NCBI GenBank assembly: GCA_902801485.1
Contig: CADCIP010000002.1
Coordinates: 62,001-126,000 of the forward strand
Reading direction: 5' to 3'
DNA: 64,000 nucleotides
From: an uncultured Bacteroidales bacterium
GTDB taxonomy: Bacteria > Bacteroidota > Bacteroidia > Bacteroidales > Bacteroidaceae
Shown one piece after another: positions 27,654-36,016 of this stretch (positions are counted from its first letter, which is position 1; each line of letters opens with the position of its first letter). The notes under the pieces were generated by a model. The model had not been told where the DNA came from. It worked only from the letters and a program-made list of their open reading frames with translations, and searched no databases. The translations under genes were made by a program, and so were the position numbers.

Positions 27654-27965
27654 TCAGTTCTCAATTGCTTTTAGGCATTCTTCCATTGTACTGAAAGAAT
27701 CAAAGAAACTGTCAAAGCCTGTCACATTCATAATGTCCCGAACCTCTTCGCTGATGCCAACCAGATACATTTTCAGCCCTTTTGTGGCAGCAACTTTCTT
27801 GGAGTATAGCAATACACGCAAACCTGTACTGGAAACATACTTGCAGGCAGTCATATCCAATATAACACTTTGGCCTTTCTCCAAAATGGCCAGAATTCCG
27901 TCTTGTTCTTCCTGGTAGTTGAAAGAGTCCAGCTCTTCACCTAATTTATAAATATCTGTTGTCAT
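27654..27965 (-). CDS. STAS-domain anti-anti-sigma-like protein
   Basis: STAS proteins of the RsbV/SpoIIAA type are phosphorylated by their kinase and reactivated by a PP2C phosphatase. This 103-residue protein is a single STAS domain. The core strand VILDMTACKYVSSTGLRVLL (residues about 34-53) contains the Ser-Ser-Thr stretch where the phosphoacceptor normally sits. The next helix has LLYSKKVAATKG. The short N-terminal extension is acidic (EELDSFNYQEEQDG). It is 72 bp after the phosphatase gene, with a palindromic element in that gap, and 5 bp before glgX. Confidence 0.88.
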   Translation of the reverse strand: MTTDIYKLGEELDSFNYQEEQDGILAILEKGQSVILDMTACKYVSSTGLRVLLYSKKVAATKGLKMYLVGISEEVRDIMNVTGFDSFFDSFSTMEECLKAIEN

Positions 27966-27981
27966 TGTAATAATTTTGACC

Positions 27982-28015
27982 CACTCAGCCCTTCCCTTAG
28001 GGGAGGAGAGGAGCG
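27982..28015. repeat. GC-rich palindromic element in an operon gap
   Basis: CTCAGCCCTTCCCTTAGGGG followed by AGGAGAGGAGCGG forms an imperfect hairpin centred on CCCTTAGGG. It belongs to the same general style as the other GC-rich palindromes here and lies between the phosphatase and STAS genes, where it could affect transcript processing. Confidence 0.55.
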
Positions 28016-28037
28016 GTGTTCATTAATTCGAAATATT

Positions 28038-29234
28038 CTAGTCCCTAATCCTTTTCCAATGAATGGACATCATAGTGAGATCGTCGCTTTGAGGAGCATC
28101 GCCCACAAATTGATGTACAGCCTGAGTCATCCCTTCTATCAGTTGTTTGCAGCTTGTTTTAATATTCAGTTGATCTTTGAGGCGTTCACGACCAAACAGT
28201 TTGCGTTGAGCATTCATGGCCTCAGTCAGACCGTCAGTATAGAGGAATAACGTAGTATCTGTTGGCAAGGTATATTCTCTCACTACGAACACTGTCTCAT
28301 CCGAAACACCCAGAGGCAGATCGGGCTTTGCCGGTAGCTCTGTAATGCTGTCATTCATGATGAAGGGCTTGTTGTGTCCCGCATTACAATAGCGCAACAG
28401 TCCTGTATTCAAGTCCAATACACCTGCAAAGAAAGTTACAAACATAACGGTTTCGTTTCCTTCGCATCTGGTGTCGTTAAGAGATTGAATGACTTTTTCG
28501 ATATCGTCCTCATAACTGACCACATTACGGAACTGACTGAGGGTCATAGCCATCACCAAAGCAGCTGGCACGCCCTTGCCTGAGACGTCGCCTATACAGA
28601 AGAAAAGCTTACCATTGCTGATAAAGAAGTCATAGAGGTCGCCGCCAACATCCTTGGCCGAAATAAGTTGACCGTAGATATCCAGGTAGTCGCCATTAGT
28701 AGTGGGAACATATACTTTTGGCAACATAGACTGCTGAATGTCGCATGCTGCTTGCAACTCACCCTCTATACGGCCTTTGGCCTCGTTCACCTGTTTCAGT
28801 TCCTCCATCTGATGCGCTAGTGATTGCTGCATAATACAGAACGAATGATGTAGCCGTTGCATCTCATCCTTGGAATGAATGGTGGGTAGGGTAGCCTGCA
28901 GATTTCCCTGTGCTATTTCGTCCACTGCTTGAGTAAACTCAGTCAGTGGGGCTATGAGCCGATGGATAAGTCGTCTCAACTGACCAGTGAGCACTATTAG
29001 TGTTATGATGGACACCATAGTTAGCGCCAACGACAATCTGCGCACGGTGATGGCATGCAGCAGACCGTGTTCCTGCACCTCTCTAATAAGCTTCATCAGG
29101 AAATAATCGCCCACATAGGCCGAAATGGTTAAAATCACAACCACATATATCACCACCCAGAGGCTGATGCGACTTGCAAGTGATTCCCTGATATGTAGTA
29201 GATTGGACATCCACATAGATTTCCTTATTTGCAT
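28038..29234 (-). CDS. Membrane-bound SpoIIE/RsbU-type PP2C phosphatase with HAMP domain
   Basis: This 398-residue protein would dephosphorylate the STAS protein and set the switch. Two membrane helices at about 25-45 and 65-85 are separated by only ~20 residues, so there is no room for a large external sensor domain. A HAMP segment (about 86-140, LIAPLTEFTQAVDEIAQGN) and a coiled-coil linker follow. The PP2C domain has metal-binding motifs DVGGDLYDF and GDVSGKGVPAALVMAM, then YTDGLTEAMN and QSDDLTMMSIHW. Signals must come through the membrane, the HAMP linker or a partner protein. It overlaps the upstream amylase gene by 10 bp, so translation is probably coupled. Confidence 0.9.
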   Translation of the reverse strand: MQIRKSMWMSNLLHIRESLASRISLWVVIYVVVILTISAYVGDYFLMKLIREVQEHGLLHAITVRRLSLALTMVSIITLIVLTGQLRRLIHRLIAPLTEFTQAVDEIAQGNLQATLPTIHSKDEMQRLHHSFCIMQQSLAHQMEELKQVNEAKGRIEGELQAACDIQQSMLPKVYVPTTNGDYLDIYGQLISAKDVGGDLYDFFISNGKLFFCIGDVSGKGVPAALVMAMTLSQFRNVVSYEDDIEKVIQSLNDTRCEGNETVMFVTFFAGVLDLNTGLLRYCNAGHNKPFIMNDSITELPAKPDLPLGVSDETVFVVREYTLPTDTTLFLYTDGLTEAMNAQRKLFGRERLKDQLNIKTSCKQLIEGMTQAVHQFVGDAPQSDDLTMMSIHWKRIRD

Positions 29235-30379
29235 AATCTCAATGCTGTAGGCTGTTTAGTCCAGTCCATACAGTTACGAACACGCAGGTCGGCATATGGT
29301 TCAGCATTGAAGATGGTAGAATTGATAGTCATCAGTTGTTCTGTTCCGTAAAGGAAGGAGAAAGGTCTGGTTTGTTCCATTGTCAGATCGATGGCTTCTT
29401 GCAACATGGTAACATTATTATGACAGTCAAATAGGAAACGGTCTGTATCGTGGTTGTCCAGGAACAAAACCAACTTGAAATCGGCAGGATATTTGGCAAA
29501 GTGGTCGGCAATCTTACTCTTGAGCGTTGCATTGCCTTTTATACCATGACCTGCATGGACTTCTTCCAGCAGGAGGTCGCGATATGCAAAGTCCAAAACA
29601 CCATCCAATGTGCCTACGTAATCGGCCTGCAGGTTGTCTTGGCTAAATGGTTTGGTTTCCTGTGCAAGAAACTCGTTCAGTCTGTTCTCTGTCTTGAAGT
29701 ACAACTGACTGGCCAATTGTGGACCAATGCCGAATGCCCAGACTTCTCCAAACACGACAATATCACTGCGAATGGCTTGCAGACTTTCACGCAAGCTCTT
29801 CAGGAATCTGTGCGGTTGTCCCAACGCATGGTCAATGCGGAAAGCATCTACTCCCATGTTGGCGAGTTTTTCCGCTTTGTCAATCATGAAACTGACCACA
29901 TTTGGATTAGTAAGATTGAATTTGGGCAGGTCGCCATAGCCCAGGAACGATACAAATTCATCATTGCTCTCATTTTTGAAGAAGAACCAGTCACGGTTTC
30001 TGCCTCCGTTCTTCAACAATGCCTCCTGGAACATAGGAGCCTGATACCAGCAATGGTTTGGTACGAAGTCGCAGATAATTTTTAAACCCTTGTCATGAGC
30101 GGTGTCGAGCAACCGCTGATAGTCTTCCCAAGTGCCCAGATGCGGGTCCACTTCGTCGAAATTCAGGGTGTGATAACCATGATAGTTCGCAGATGCAAAG
30201 ATGGGCGACAGCATCACAGCGTTAAAACCAAGCTCCTTGATGTAATCCAGTTTGTCTGTAACTCCCTGCAGATTTCCACCACAGAAAACGTTCTTACTTT
30301 TTGGCGGTATCTTCCAACCTCCATTAAATCTGTCAATTAGCAGATGATAGATGCGGTTATTATCGAACCATTCTTTCAT
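29225..30379 (-). CDS. Cytoplasmic GH13 alpha-amylase-family enzyme
   Basis: The enzyme should act on alpha-1,4-glucan or maltodextrin inside the cell, since no signal peptide is present. The compact 384-residue protein starts directly with strand 1 (IYHLLIDRFNGGW). The GH13 regions are ICDFVPNHCWY (I), GVDAFRIDHALGQPH with the nucleophile Asp (II), VVFGEVWAFG with the acid/base Glu (III) and LFLDNHDTDRF with the transition-state Asp (IV). It lacks most of the usual C-terminal domain, so it is short for the family. Its stop region overlaps the phosphatase gene by 10 bp. Only 32 bp separate it from the TolC gene upstream, and I see only a weak TATCTTTT-like element there, so it could be read from the efflux operon. 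Confidence 0.88.
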   Translation of the reverse strand: MKEWFDNNRIYHLLIDRFNGGWKIPPKSKNVFCGGNLQGVTDKLDYIKELGFNAVMLSPIFASANYHGYHTLNFDEVDPHLGTWEDYQRLLDTAHDKGLKIICDFVPNHCWYQAPMFQEALLKNGGRNRDWFFFKNESNDEFVSFLGYGDLPKFNLTNPNVVSFMIDKAEKLANMGVDAFRIDHALGQPHRFLKSLRESLQAIRSDIVVFGEVWAFGIGPQLASQLYFKTENRLNEFLAQETKPFSQDNLQADYVGTLDGVLDFAYRDLLLEEVHAGHGIKGNATLKSKIADHFAKYPADFKLVLFLDNHDTDRFLFDCHNNVTMLQEAIDLTMEQTRPFSFLYGTEQLMTINSTIFNAEPYADLRVRNCMDWTKQPTALRLCK

Positions 30380-30411
30380 AAAAATAACTTATAAAAAAGA
30401 TATATGTTGTT

Positions 30412-31752
30412 TTATTCCTCCAGGCGTCCTGTTACACGAAGGTATTCGGTCTCGTAAATTTTAAGTTGGGTCTGCGCCTCGATGAGGTTGCTGCGTGCTT
30501 GTTGCCATTGTGATTGAGCATCAAGCAGGTCTGTCATAGTGCACAGCTGATTATCGTACTTTTGACGCATTACACGCAAGTTCTCGTCAGCCTGTTGTCT
30601 ACCAACTATAGCTGTCTCAACCATACGTTGACCGTCTGTCACATTCTGAACAGCCTTGCGGACTTCCACACGCATGCCGCGTTCTAATTGCTGTAATTGC
30701 AGATGTGAATCGGCCAGGCTAAGCTTTGCCTTCTTTACTTTCTTAAGCTCAGCTCCCCAGTGGAAAATAGGCAATTTAAGAGCAAGTATGGCATAGGGAC
30801 TACTACCTTTGAAAGTGTGGTTAAATCCCAGATTAGTACCATTAGGCAAATTCAGATCACCCTTCAGCTTTAAATTGTCATGATATGAATAGCTACCAAT
30901 AAGTGCCAAAGTTGGTAGATAATTAGAACGCGCTCTCTTCACCTCTACTTCGCTTGCTTTAACCTGTTGCTGAAGCAAATGAAGGTCAGGACGGGACGAA
31001 AAATCTTCGCTTAACCCTAAATCTTGAGAATTAAGAGTTGAGGATTGATAATTAAAGATGGTATCTGTAGGTATGATAACCTGTTCCAAATCGGTACCAA
31101 TAGCGTATGCCAGTGCCAACCCACATAGTTGTTCACCATTATGTGCCTTCTGCAACTGGTAACTGATTTCGTTCTGCTTAGTAGAGATGCGCAGGAGGTC
31201 GTTTTCTGTAGCCATTTGGACGTTAACACCCAATTGTACTTGGTCATAAAGTCCTTGCATTTGACGAGCGTATGCCTCCAGCATCTGGACTTTAGAACGT
31301 ACAGAGATTAGCGTATAGTAGGCGTTATCTACGTCGGCAATCACTTGCTGGCGAATTTTACGCTGTTGCTCCTCGCTAACTGTCTGACCAATACGAGCAA
31401 GTCGGTTGGCTGCTGTTATTTGTCCGCCCACATAAAGGGGCTGAGTGATATTTACACCTGCAAGAAAAGTGCCTCGAGTCTGTAACGAAACACCCAAAAC
31501 ATTACCAATTTCAAGCAAGTCTTGATTCTGCATGTGGAGCAAAGTGAAGGAGCCGTCCACTTTAGGCAGATACTGGGCAAATGCTATTTGGCGATCCAGT
31601 TTTGCTTTATTAACGGCATTGTCGGCTGTCTTGATTTTCTCGTTATATTCAAGAGCCATTCTTCGACAGTCTTGCAGGCTCAGGGACAATGGCTGTGCAT
31701 GGAGCCCAGCAACCGTTACCATTGTTATAATGGTCAAAATATATTGTTTCAT
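30412..31752 (-). CDS. TolC-family outer membrane efflux protein
   Basis: TolC proteins form the outer membrane exit duct for RND pumps. The start is ATG 31752, which gives a signal peptide (MKQYILTIITMVTVAGLHAQ); the longer open frame runs into the pump gene and has no conserved sequence. The start overlaps the pump stop in the four bases ATGA, classic coupling. The two OEP repeats cover about residues 25-215 and 235-445, with long helices rich in Gln, Glu and Ala. A segment encoding NYQSSTLNSQDL (about 31015-31060) falls between the two repeats and is made of the AT-rich CAATTCTCAATT-type repeat seen elsewhere, so it looks like an in-frame insertion into a tolerant loop. Confidence 0.92.
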   Translation of the reverse strand: MKQYILTIITMVTVAGLHAQPLSLSLQDCRRMALEYNEKIKTADNAVNKAKLDRQIAFAQYLPKVDGSFTLLHMQNQDLLEIGNVLGVSLQTRGTFLAGVNITQPLYVGGQITAANRLARIGQTVSEEQQRKIRQQVIADVDNAYYTLISVRSKVQMLEAYARQMQGLYDQVQLGVNVQMATENDLLRISTKQNEISYQLQKAHNGEQLCGLALAYAIGTDLEQVIIPTDTIFNYQSSTLNSQDLGLSEDFSSRPDLHLLQQQVKASEVEVKRARSNYLPTLALIGSYSYHDNLKLKGDLNLPNGTNLGFNHTFKGSSPYAILALKLPIFHWGAELKKVKKAKLSLADSHLQLQQLERGMRVEVRKAVQNVTDGQRMVETAIVGRQQADENLRVMRQKYDNQLCTMTDLLDAQSQWQQARSNLIEAQTQLKIYETEYLRVTGRLEE

Positions 31753-34700
31753 GCTTTTTTTGGTTCTTGTACTTTGAAAATGGTGGAATATAAAATTGGC
31801 AGGAAGATGAGAATGATAAGTGTACCCATAGTCAGACCAGACATGATGCATACTGCCATAGAACCGTACATCGGGTCGGGAATAAGCGGAGCCATACCCA
31901 AAATAGTAGTCAGCGATGCCATGATAACAGGACTTGTTCGACTTACAGTGGCATTCACAACAGCGTCGTAGGCAGGAAGTTTCTCTTCATTCCGTAGGCG
32001 ATTAATTTCGTCCACCAGAACAATACCATTTTTGATCATCATACCTACAAGACCCATTGCACCAAGGATTGCAATGAAAGTGAAAGGCATTCCCAAAAGA
32101 AGTAGTGCAGGAACAATACCTACCACGATGAATGGCAGACAGAATACTATAGTCAGTACTTGCTTCCAACTATTGAACAATAAAAGCATGATGACAAGTA
32201 TGAATGCAAAGGCCAAAGGAAATAGTCCCAAGATAGAGCCGGCAGCTTCGCCAGAGGAACCTCCTTCACCTTGCCACGACATAGAGTAGCCTTGTGGCAG
32301 TTCGATGGCTTCGATGGCCTTGCGGATATCAGCCTCCACCTTCTTGGGCGTTGCATCGTCAAGGTCTGGATTCGGGTCACACTCTGCTTGAATCGTACGC
32401 TGTCCATTACGACGGAAGATATAGTCTTCTTCCCACTCCAAATGAATATCACTATTTACTGTACCCAAAGGAATACTGTTGGTCAACTTGCTTTCCACAT
32501 CCTCAACACTTGTGGTACCAGCTATTAAGCCTTTGACATCATCTGGAGTTATATTCATATTCAATGTGCTCCATACAGGCATATTACTGATATTCTTAAT
32601 TTTAGAACCATCCTCGTTGCGCACTTGCATCTGAACAATGATTCTCTTATCTTGATCGCTGATGATGCCAACAGGCATTCCGTCGGTAGCCGCAAGCAAT
32701 GCGTCGGCTACGTTCTCGCGATTAAGTCCGCTACGTAACGCATCGGTCTGAACATAATTGGTTACAATAGCTTTACCTTTATTCTGCCAGTTGTTCTGAA
32801 CGGAGTAAGTATCTACGTATTTTGAATTACGCATGATAGCTTCTGCTTGGTGTACCAATTCACGTAATACTTCTGGGTCAGGACCCTGGAATTCTACCTC
32901 CACAGTATGGGTAGTCGTGATGCTGAAGTTGTAGTTACGGAAACGGATATAAGCATCGGGATAAGCTGTACGCAATTGTGGGCGAATTTCTTTGATGACT
33001 TCTTTCATCGTCTTGAAATCCTTAGTATCAATAATAAGTTCACCATCATTGCTGCCACTAGTGTTCATGGGGCGAACCAGACTATAGCGAACAGGAGACG
33101 AACCCATTGAGGCTGTAACACGGTCAATTTTCGGGTTCTTCAGCAAGGTATCCGTAATTGCCAACAGATCTTCCCGTACACGATCAGGACTGGTCTGGTC
33201 GGGTAAATGATATTCAACCACAAACTGGCCATAATCAAAGTCGGGAAAGAAAACCTGCTTTACTTTGGTATAACCAAAAGCACAGGCTACTAACAAGACT
33301 AACATAATACAGATGGTGGTATAGCGGAAGTCTATGAGCTTGCTTATTAACTTGCGTGTCATAGCCTGCAGTTTCGTTTCTTTAACTTCACCATTACAAG
33401 CCTTCTCTTTCGGTCTCAGTGGCATCCAGGCTACTACACAAGACGGGACTTGTACCATTGCCATCACCCATGAGGCTAACAAAGAGATGCAGAGTACGAG
33501 GAAAAGGTCACGGCAGTATTCACCCGCTGTACTCTTGGAAATATAGGTAGGGTAGAATGTCAGCACAGCAATAACTGTTGCTCCTAACATGGGCAATGCA
33601 GTGTTGTTGACTATATTATATAAGTATGATTTAGGACCTAAGCCTCGTTTACGATCCACCAATATACCATCCATAACCACAATAGCATTATCCACCAACA
33701 TACCCATTGCAACAATGAATGCTCCGAGAGAGATACGCTGCAAGGTACTGTCGGCTATAAGCAGAATCGGGAAAGTAACAAAGATGGCCAGCACAAGACT
33801 GGTACCGATAATCATACCGCCACGGAATCCGTAGGTGAACATCAGAACTACAATCACAATGAGTACAGACTCCAGCAGGTTCAGAAGAAAACCATTTACA
33901 GCACTGGTAACCTGATCGGCCTGAAAGAATATCTTGTCGGTCTCAAATCCTACAGGAAGACGATCCTTGACTTCTGCCAGTTTTTTGTCAACAGCCTTTC
34001 CCACATCGGGTACGATGGCATCATCATTTAAGGTTATGCAGATTCCGAGTGCAGGTTTGCCATCAACAAAAAAACCTCCTGTCTGCGGCTCTTTATAATT
34101 TCGCTCAACTTTAGCGATATCCCCAAGTCGCATCAGTTTGTCTTCGGTAGTACGGATATGCAGGTCAGCAATATCCTTTTCATCCTCCAATTCGTTGTTT
34201 ACACGCAACTGCAGTCGGTCATCATCATTCTCGTAATTACCGGCATTCACAGTTTTACCTGCATTTTGTAGTCCTATCATCACCTGTGTAGGTAATATTC
34301 CTGTTCGTGCAAGTTTCTCCTTATCGATAATGATATTGATAACTTCGGGACGTGTGCCAATAATGTTGATTCGTTTAACACCTTTTACTGTAAGCAATTC
34401 ACGGCGTACCAGCTTAGCATATTTCTCCAATTCTGCGTAGCTGTAGCCGTCGCCCATAAAGGCATAGAACAGACCATATACATCCAGCATGTCATCGACT
34501 ACGATAGGAGCGTAGCAGCCAGAGGGAAGTTTCGACTGTACATCGTTAGCCTTGCGGCGCAGCTGGTCGAAGTGCTGCTCCATCTCAGACATCTTCACTT
34601 TTTGCTGGAATTTCACACCTATAATGGCCATGTTAGGACGACAATCCGTAGTCAGTTCCTTTACATCGGCCAGTGTACGCAATTCGTCTTCCATTACCTG

Positions 34701-34901
34701 TACGGCCTCTAATTCTACCTCATGTGCAGTTGCGCCAGGATAGACTAATACAACAGAGGCTTGCTTAACAGCAACGGCCGGGTCTTCCAATTTGGGCATC
34801 TTAAAGTAACTAAGCACACCAATTAAAAGGATTCCAACCACAAAGCTCCAAAATATAATCGGACGCTTGACGAAAAATTCTGTCAGTGCTCTTGCGTTCA
34901 T
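31749..34901 (-). CDS. RND-family efflux pump inner membrane transporter
   Basis: This 1050-residue protein has the RND layout of two six-helix halves with large periplasmic loops. TM1 is in IIFWSFVVGILLIGVLSYF, and the porter domain shows QASVVLVYPGATAHEVE. The TM4 region IVAMGMLVDNAIVVMDG carries the proton-relay Asp type motif. The second half ends with GAMGLVGMMIKNGIVLVDE and PLIPDPMYGSMAVCIMSG. It exports drugs, bile salts or lipids using the proton gradient; the substrate cannot be told. It is 39 bp after the membrane-fusion gene and overlaps TolC by 4 bp, so the tripartite pump is a single operon. Confidence 0.93.
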   Translation of the reverse strand: MNARALTEFFVKRPIIFWSFVVGILLIGVLSYFKMPKLEDPAVAVKQASVVLVYPGATAHEVELEAVQVMEDELRTLADVKELTTDCRPNMAIIGVKFQQKVKMSEMEQHFDQLRRKANDVQSKLPSGCYAPIVVDDMLDVYGLFYAFMGDGYSYAELEKYAKLVRRELLTVKGVKRINIIGTRPEVINIIIDKEKLARTGILPTQVMIGLQNAGKTVNAGNYENDDDRLQLRVNNELEDEKDIADLHIRTTEDKLMRLGDIAKVERNYKEPQTGGFFVDGKPALGICITLNDDAIVPDVGKAVDKKLAEVKDRLPVGFETDKIFFQADQVTSAVNGFLLNLLESVLIVIVVLMFTYGFRGGMIIGTSLVLAIFVTFPILLIADSTLQRISLGAFIVAMGMLVDNAIVVMDGILVDRKRGLGPKSYLYNIVNNTALPMLGATVIAVLTFYPTYISKSTAGEYCRDLFLVLCISLLASWVMAMVQVPSCVVAWMPLRPKEKACNGEVKETKLQAMTRKLISKLIDFRYTTICIMLVLLVACAFGYTKVKQVFFPDFDYGQFVVEYHLPDQTSPDRVREDLLAITDTLLKNPKIDRVTASMGSSPVRYSLVRPMNTSGSNDGELIIDTKDFKTMKEVIKEIRPQLRTAYPDAYIRFRNYNFSITTTHTVEVEFQGPDPEVLRELVHQAEAIMRNSKYVDTYSVQNNWQNKGKAIVTNYVQTDALRSGLNRENVADALLAATDGMPVGIISDQDKRIIVQMQVRNEDGSKIKNISNMPVWSTLNMNITPDDVKGLIAGTTSVEDVESKLTNSIPLGTVNSDIHLEWEEDYIFRRNGQRTIQAECDPNPDLDDATPKKVEADIRKAIEAIELPQGYSMSWQGEGGSSGEAAGSILGLFPLAFAFILVIMLLLFNSWKQVLTIVFCLPFIVVGIVPALLLLGMPFTFIAILGAMGLVGMMIKNGIVLVDEINRLRNEEKLPAYDAVVNATVSRTSPVIMASLTTILGMAPLIPDPMYGSMAVCIMSGLTMGTLIILIFLPILYSTIFKVQEPKKA

Positions 34902-34940
34902 ATTCTTTGATTATTTAGTTGACAAATTGATTGTTTTCGT

Positions 34941-35990
34941 TTAAAGAAGGTCCCCTACATTCGTGTTCTTTTGTGTAACAATTTTCACTTTGTCCCCATC
35001 GTGGAGTGCCTTTACGCCAGCCTTCACTACGCGGTCGTTTGCAGAGATTCCATCAACAACAACTGCCATACCCTCGGAATCTACACCACTGACAGAGATA
35101 GCATGGCGCTTTACCACATCGCCTTGCTCAACCACCCAAACGTATGTTTTATTATTGTCTTCGAAGATGGCATGAGCTGGAATCGAGAAACCTTTAACAG
35201 TTTCAGATCCACCCATTTCAATATATACATCAACGTTAACGCCTGCACTAAGATGCCCGTCGATTGCAAACTTCACAGTGAAGAGTTGGTTAGCGTCGGC
35301 TTTAGCCAATACGCTTTTCTTGTGCAAGTTATACCTGTTACCCGCAGCTAAGCAATATGCTTCGGTAGTGTTGCTCAACATACGATATATATCATTAGGA
35401 ATGTTCACCTCCACTTCCATGCTACGAGTATCTATAAGGTCCATCACAGGCAGTCCTGCACTTACCATTTCAGAAGGCTCAAAGTTAACCTTTTGGATAG
35501 TCCCGTCAACAGGAGCTGTCAGTTGAGTGTAGCTTAATTGGTTCTTGGCATTTTGTAATTTGATACGAAGTTGTTCCAATCCGCTTGTAGCTTTCTCGTA
35601 GTCGTTTCCTGGCAGGCTATTGGCCTCGTGTAACTTACGAAGTCGTTCCACTTCGTTTTTCAACTGATCGTACTGCGTCTGTGCAGCATCCACCTGTAGT
35701 TGGTAATCCTTTGTGTCAAGTGTGGCAACCAACTGGCCTTTCCTTACGTGCGCACCTTCTTTTACTAATACACGCATTATCTGACCCGGTGTGCGGAAAC
35801 TTAGACTCACGGTACTGTTCTCTTTCACTACACCTGAAAAATTTTTCACCGCCAACTCCTGACGATTCAACGGTAGCACAGTCATTACACTGTGTACCTT
35901 CGCTTCGTTGACTTTCTTGTCGCTTTCTCCACATGCTGTCAGCAAACCAACTATTGCCAACGCAAAAACAGATTTTTTAATATTCTTCAT
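34941..35990 (-). CDS. RND efflux membrane-fusion lipoprotein
   Basis: The periplasmic adaptor links the pump to TolC. The 349-residue protein has a lipoprotein signal (SVFALAIVGLLTACGES, Cys at about 20). A biotinyl-lipoyl-like half hairpin has RTPGQIMRVLVKEGAHVRKG, then the helical hairpin (about 90-135) and the second half GTIQKVNFEPSEMVSAG. Beta-barrel and membrane-proximal domains end in VVVDGISANDRVVKAG. It is the second gene after the patatin-like gene (26 bp gap) and first of the three pump components. Confidence 0.92.
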   Translation of the reverse strand: MKNIKKSVFALAIVGLLTACGESDKKVNEAKVHSVMTVLPLNRQELAVKNFSGVVKENSTVSLSFRTPGQIMRVLVKEGAHVRKGQLVATLDTKDYQLQVDAAQTQYDQLKNEVERLRKLHEANSLPGNDYEKATSGLEQLRIKLQNAKNQLSYTQLTAPVDGTIQKVNFEPSEMVSAGLPVMDLIDTRSMEVEVNIPNDIYRMLSNTTEAYCLAAGNRYNLHKKSVLAKADANQLFTVKFAIDGHLSAGVNVDVYIEMGGSETVKGFSIPAHAIFEDNNKTYVWVVEQGDVVKRHAISVSGVDSEGMAVVVDGISANDRVVKAGVKALHDGDKVKIVTQKNTNVGDLL

Positions 35991-36016
35991 TTTTATTTAT
36001 GGTTTGATTATTAAAT

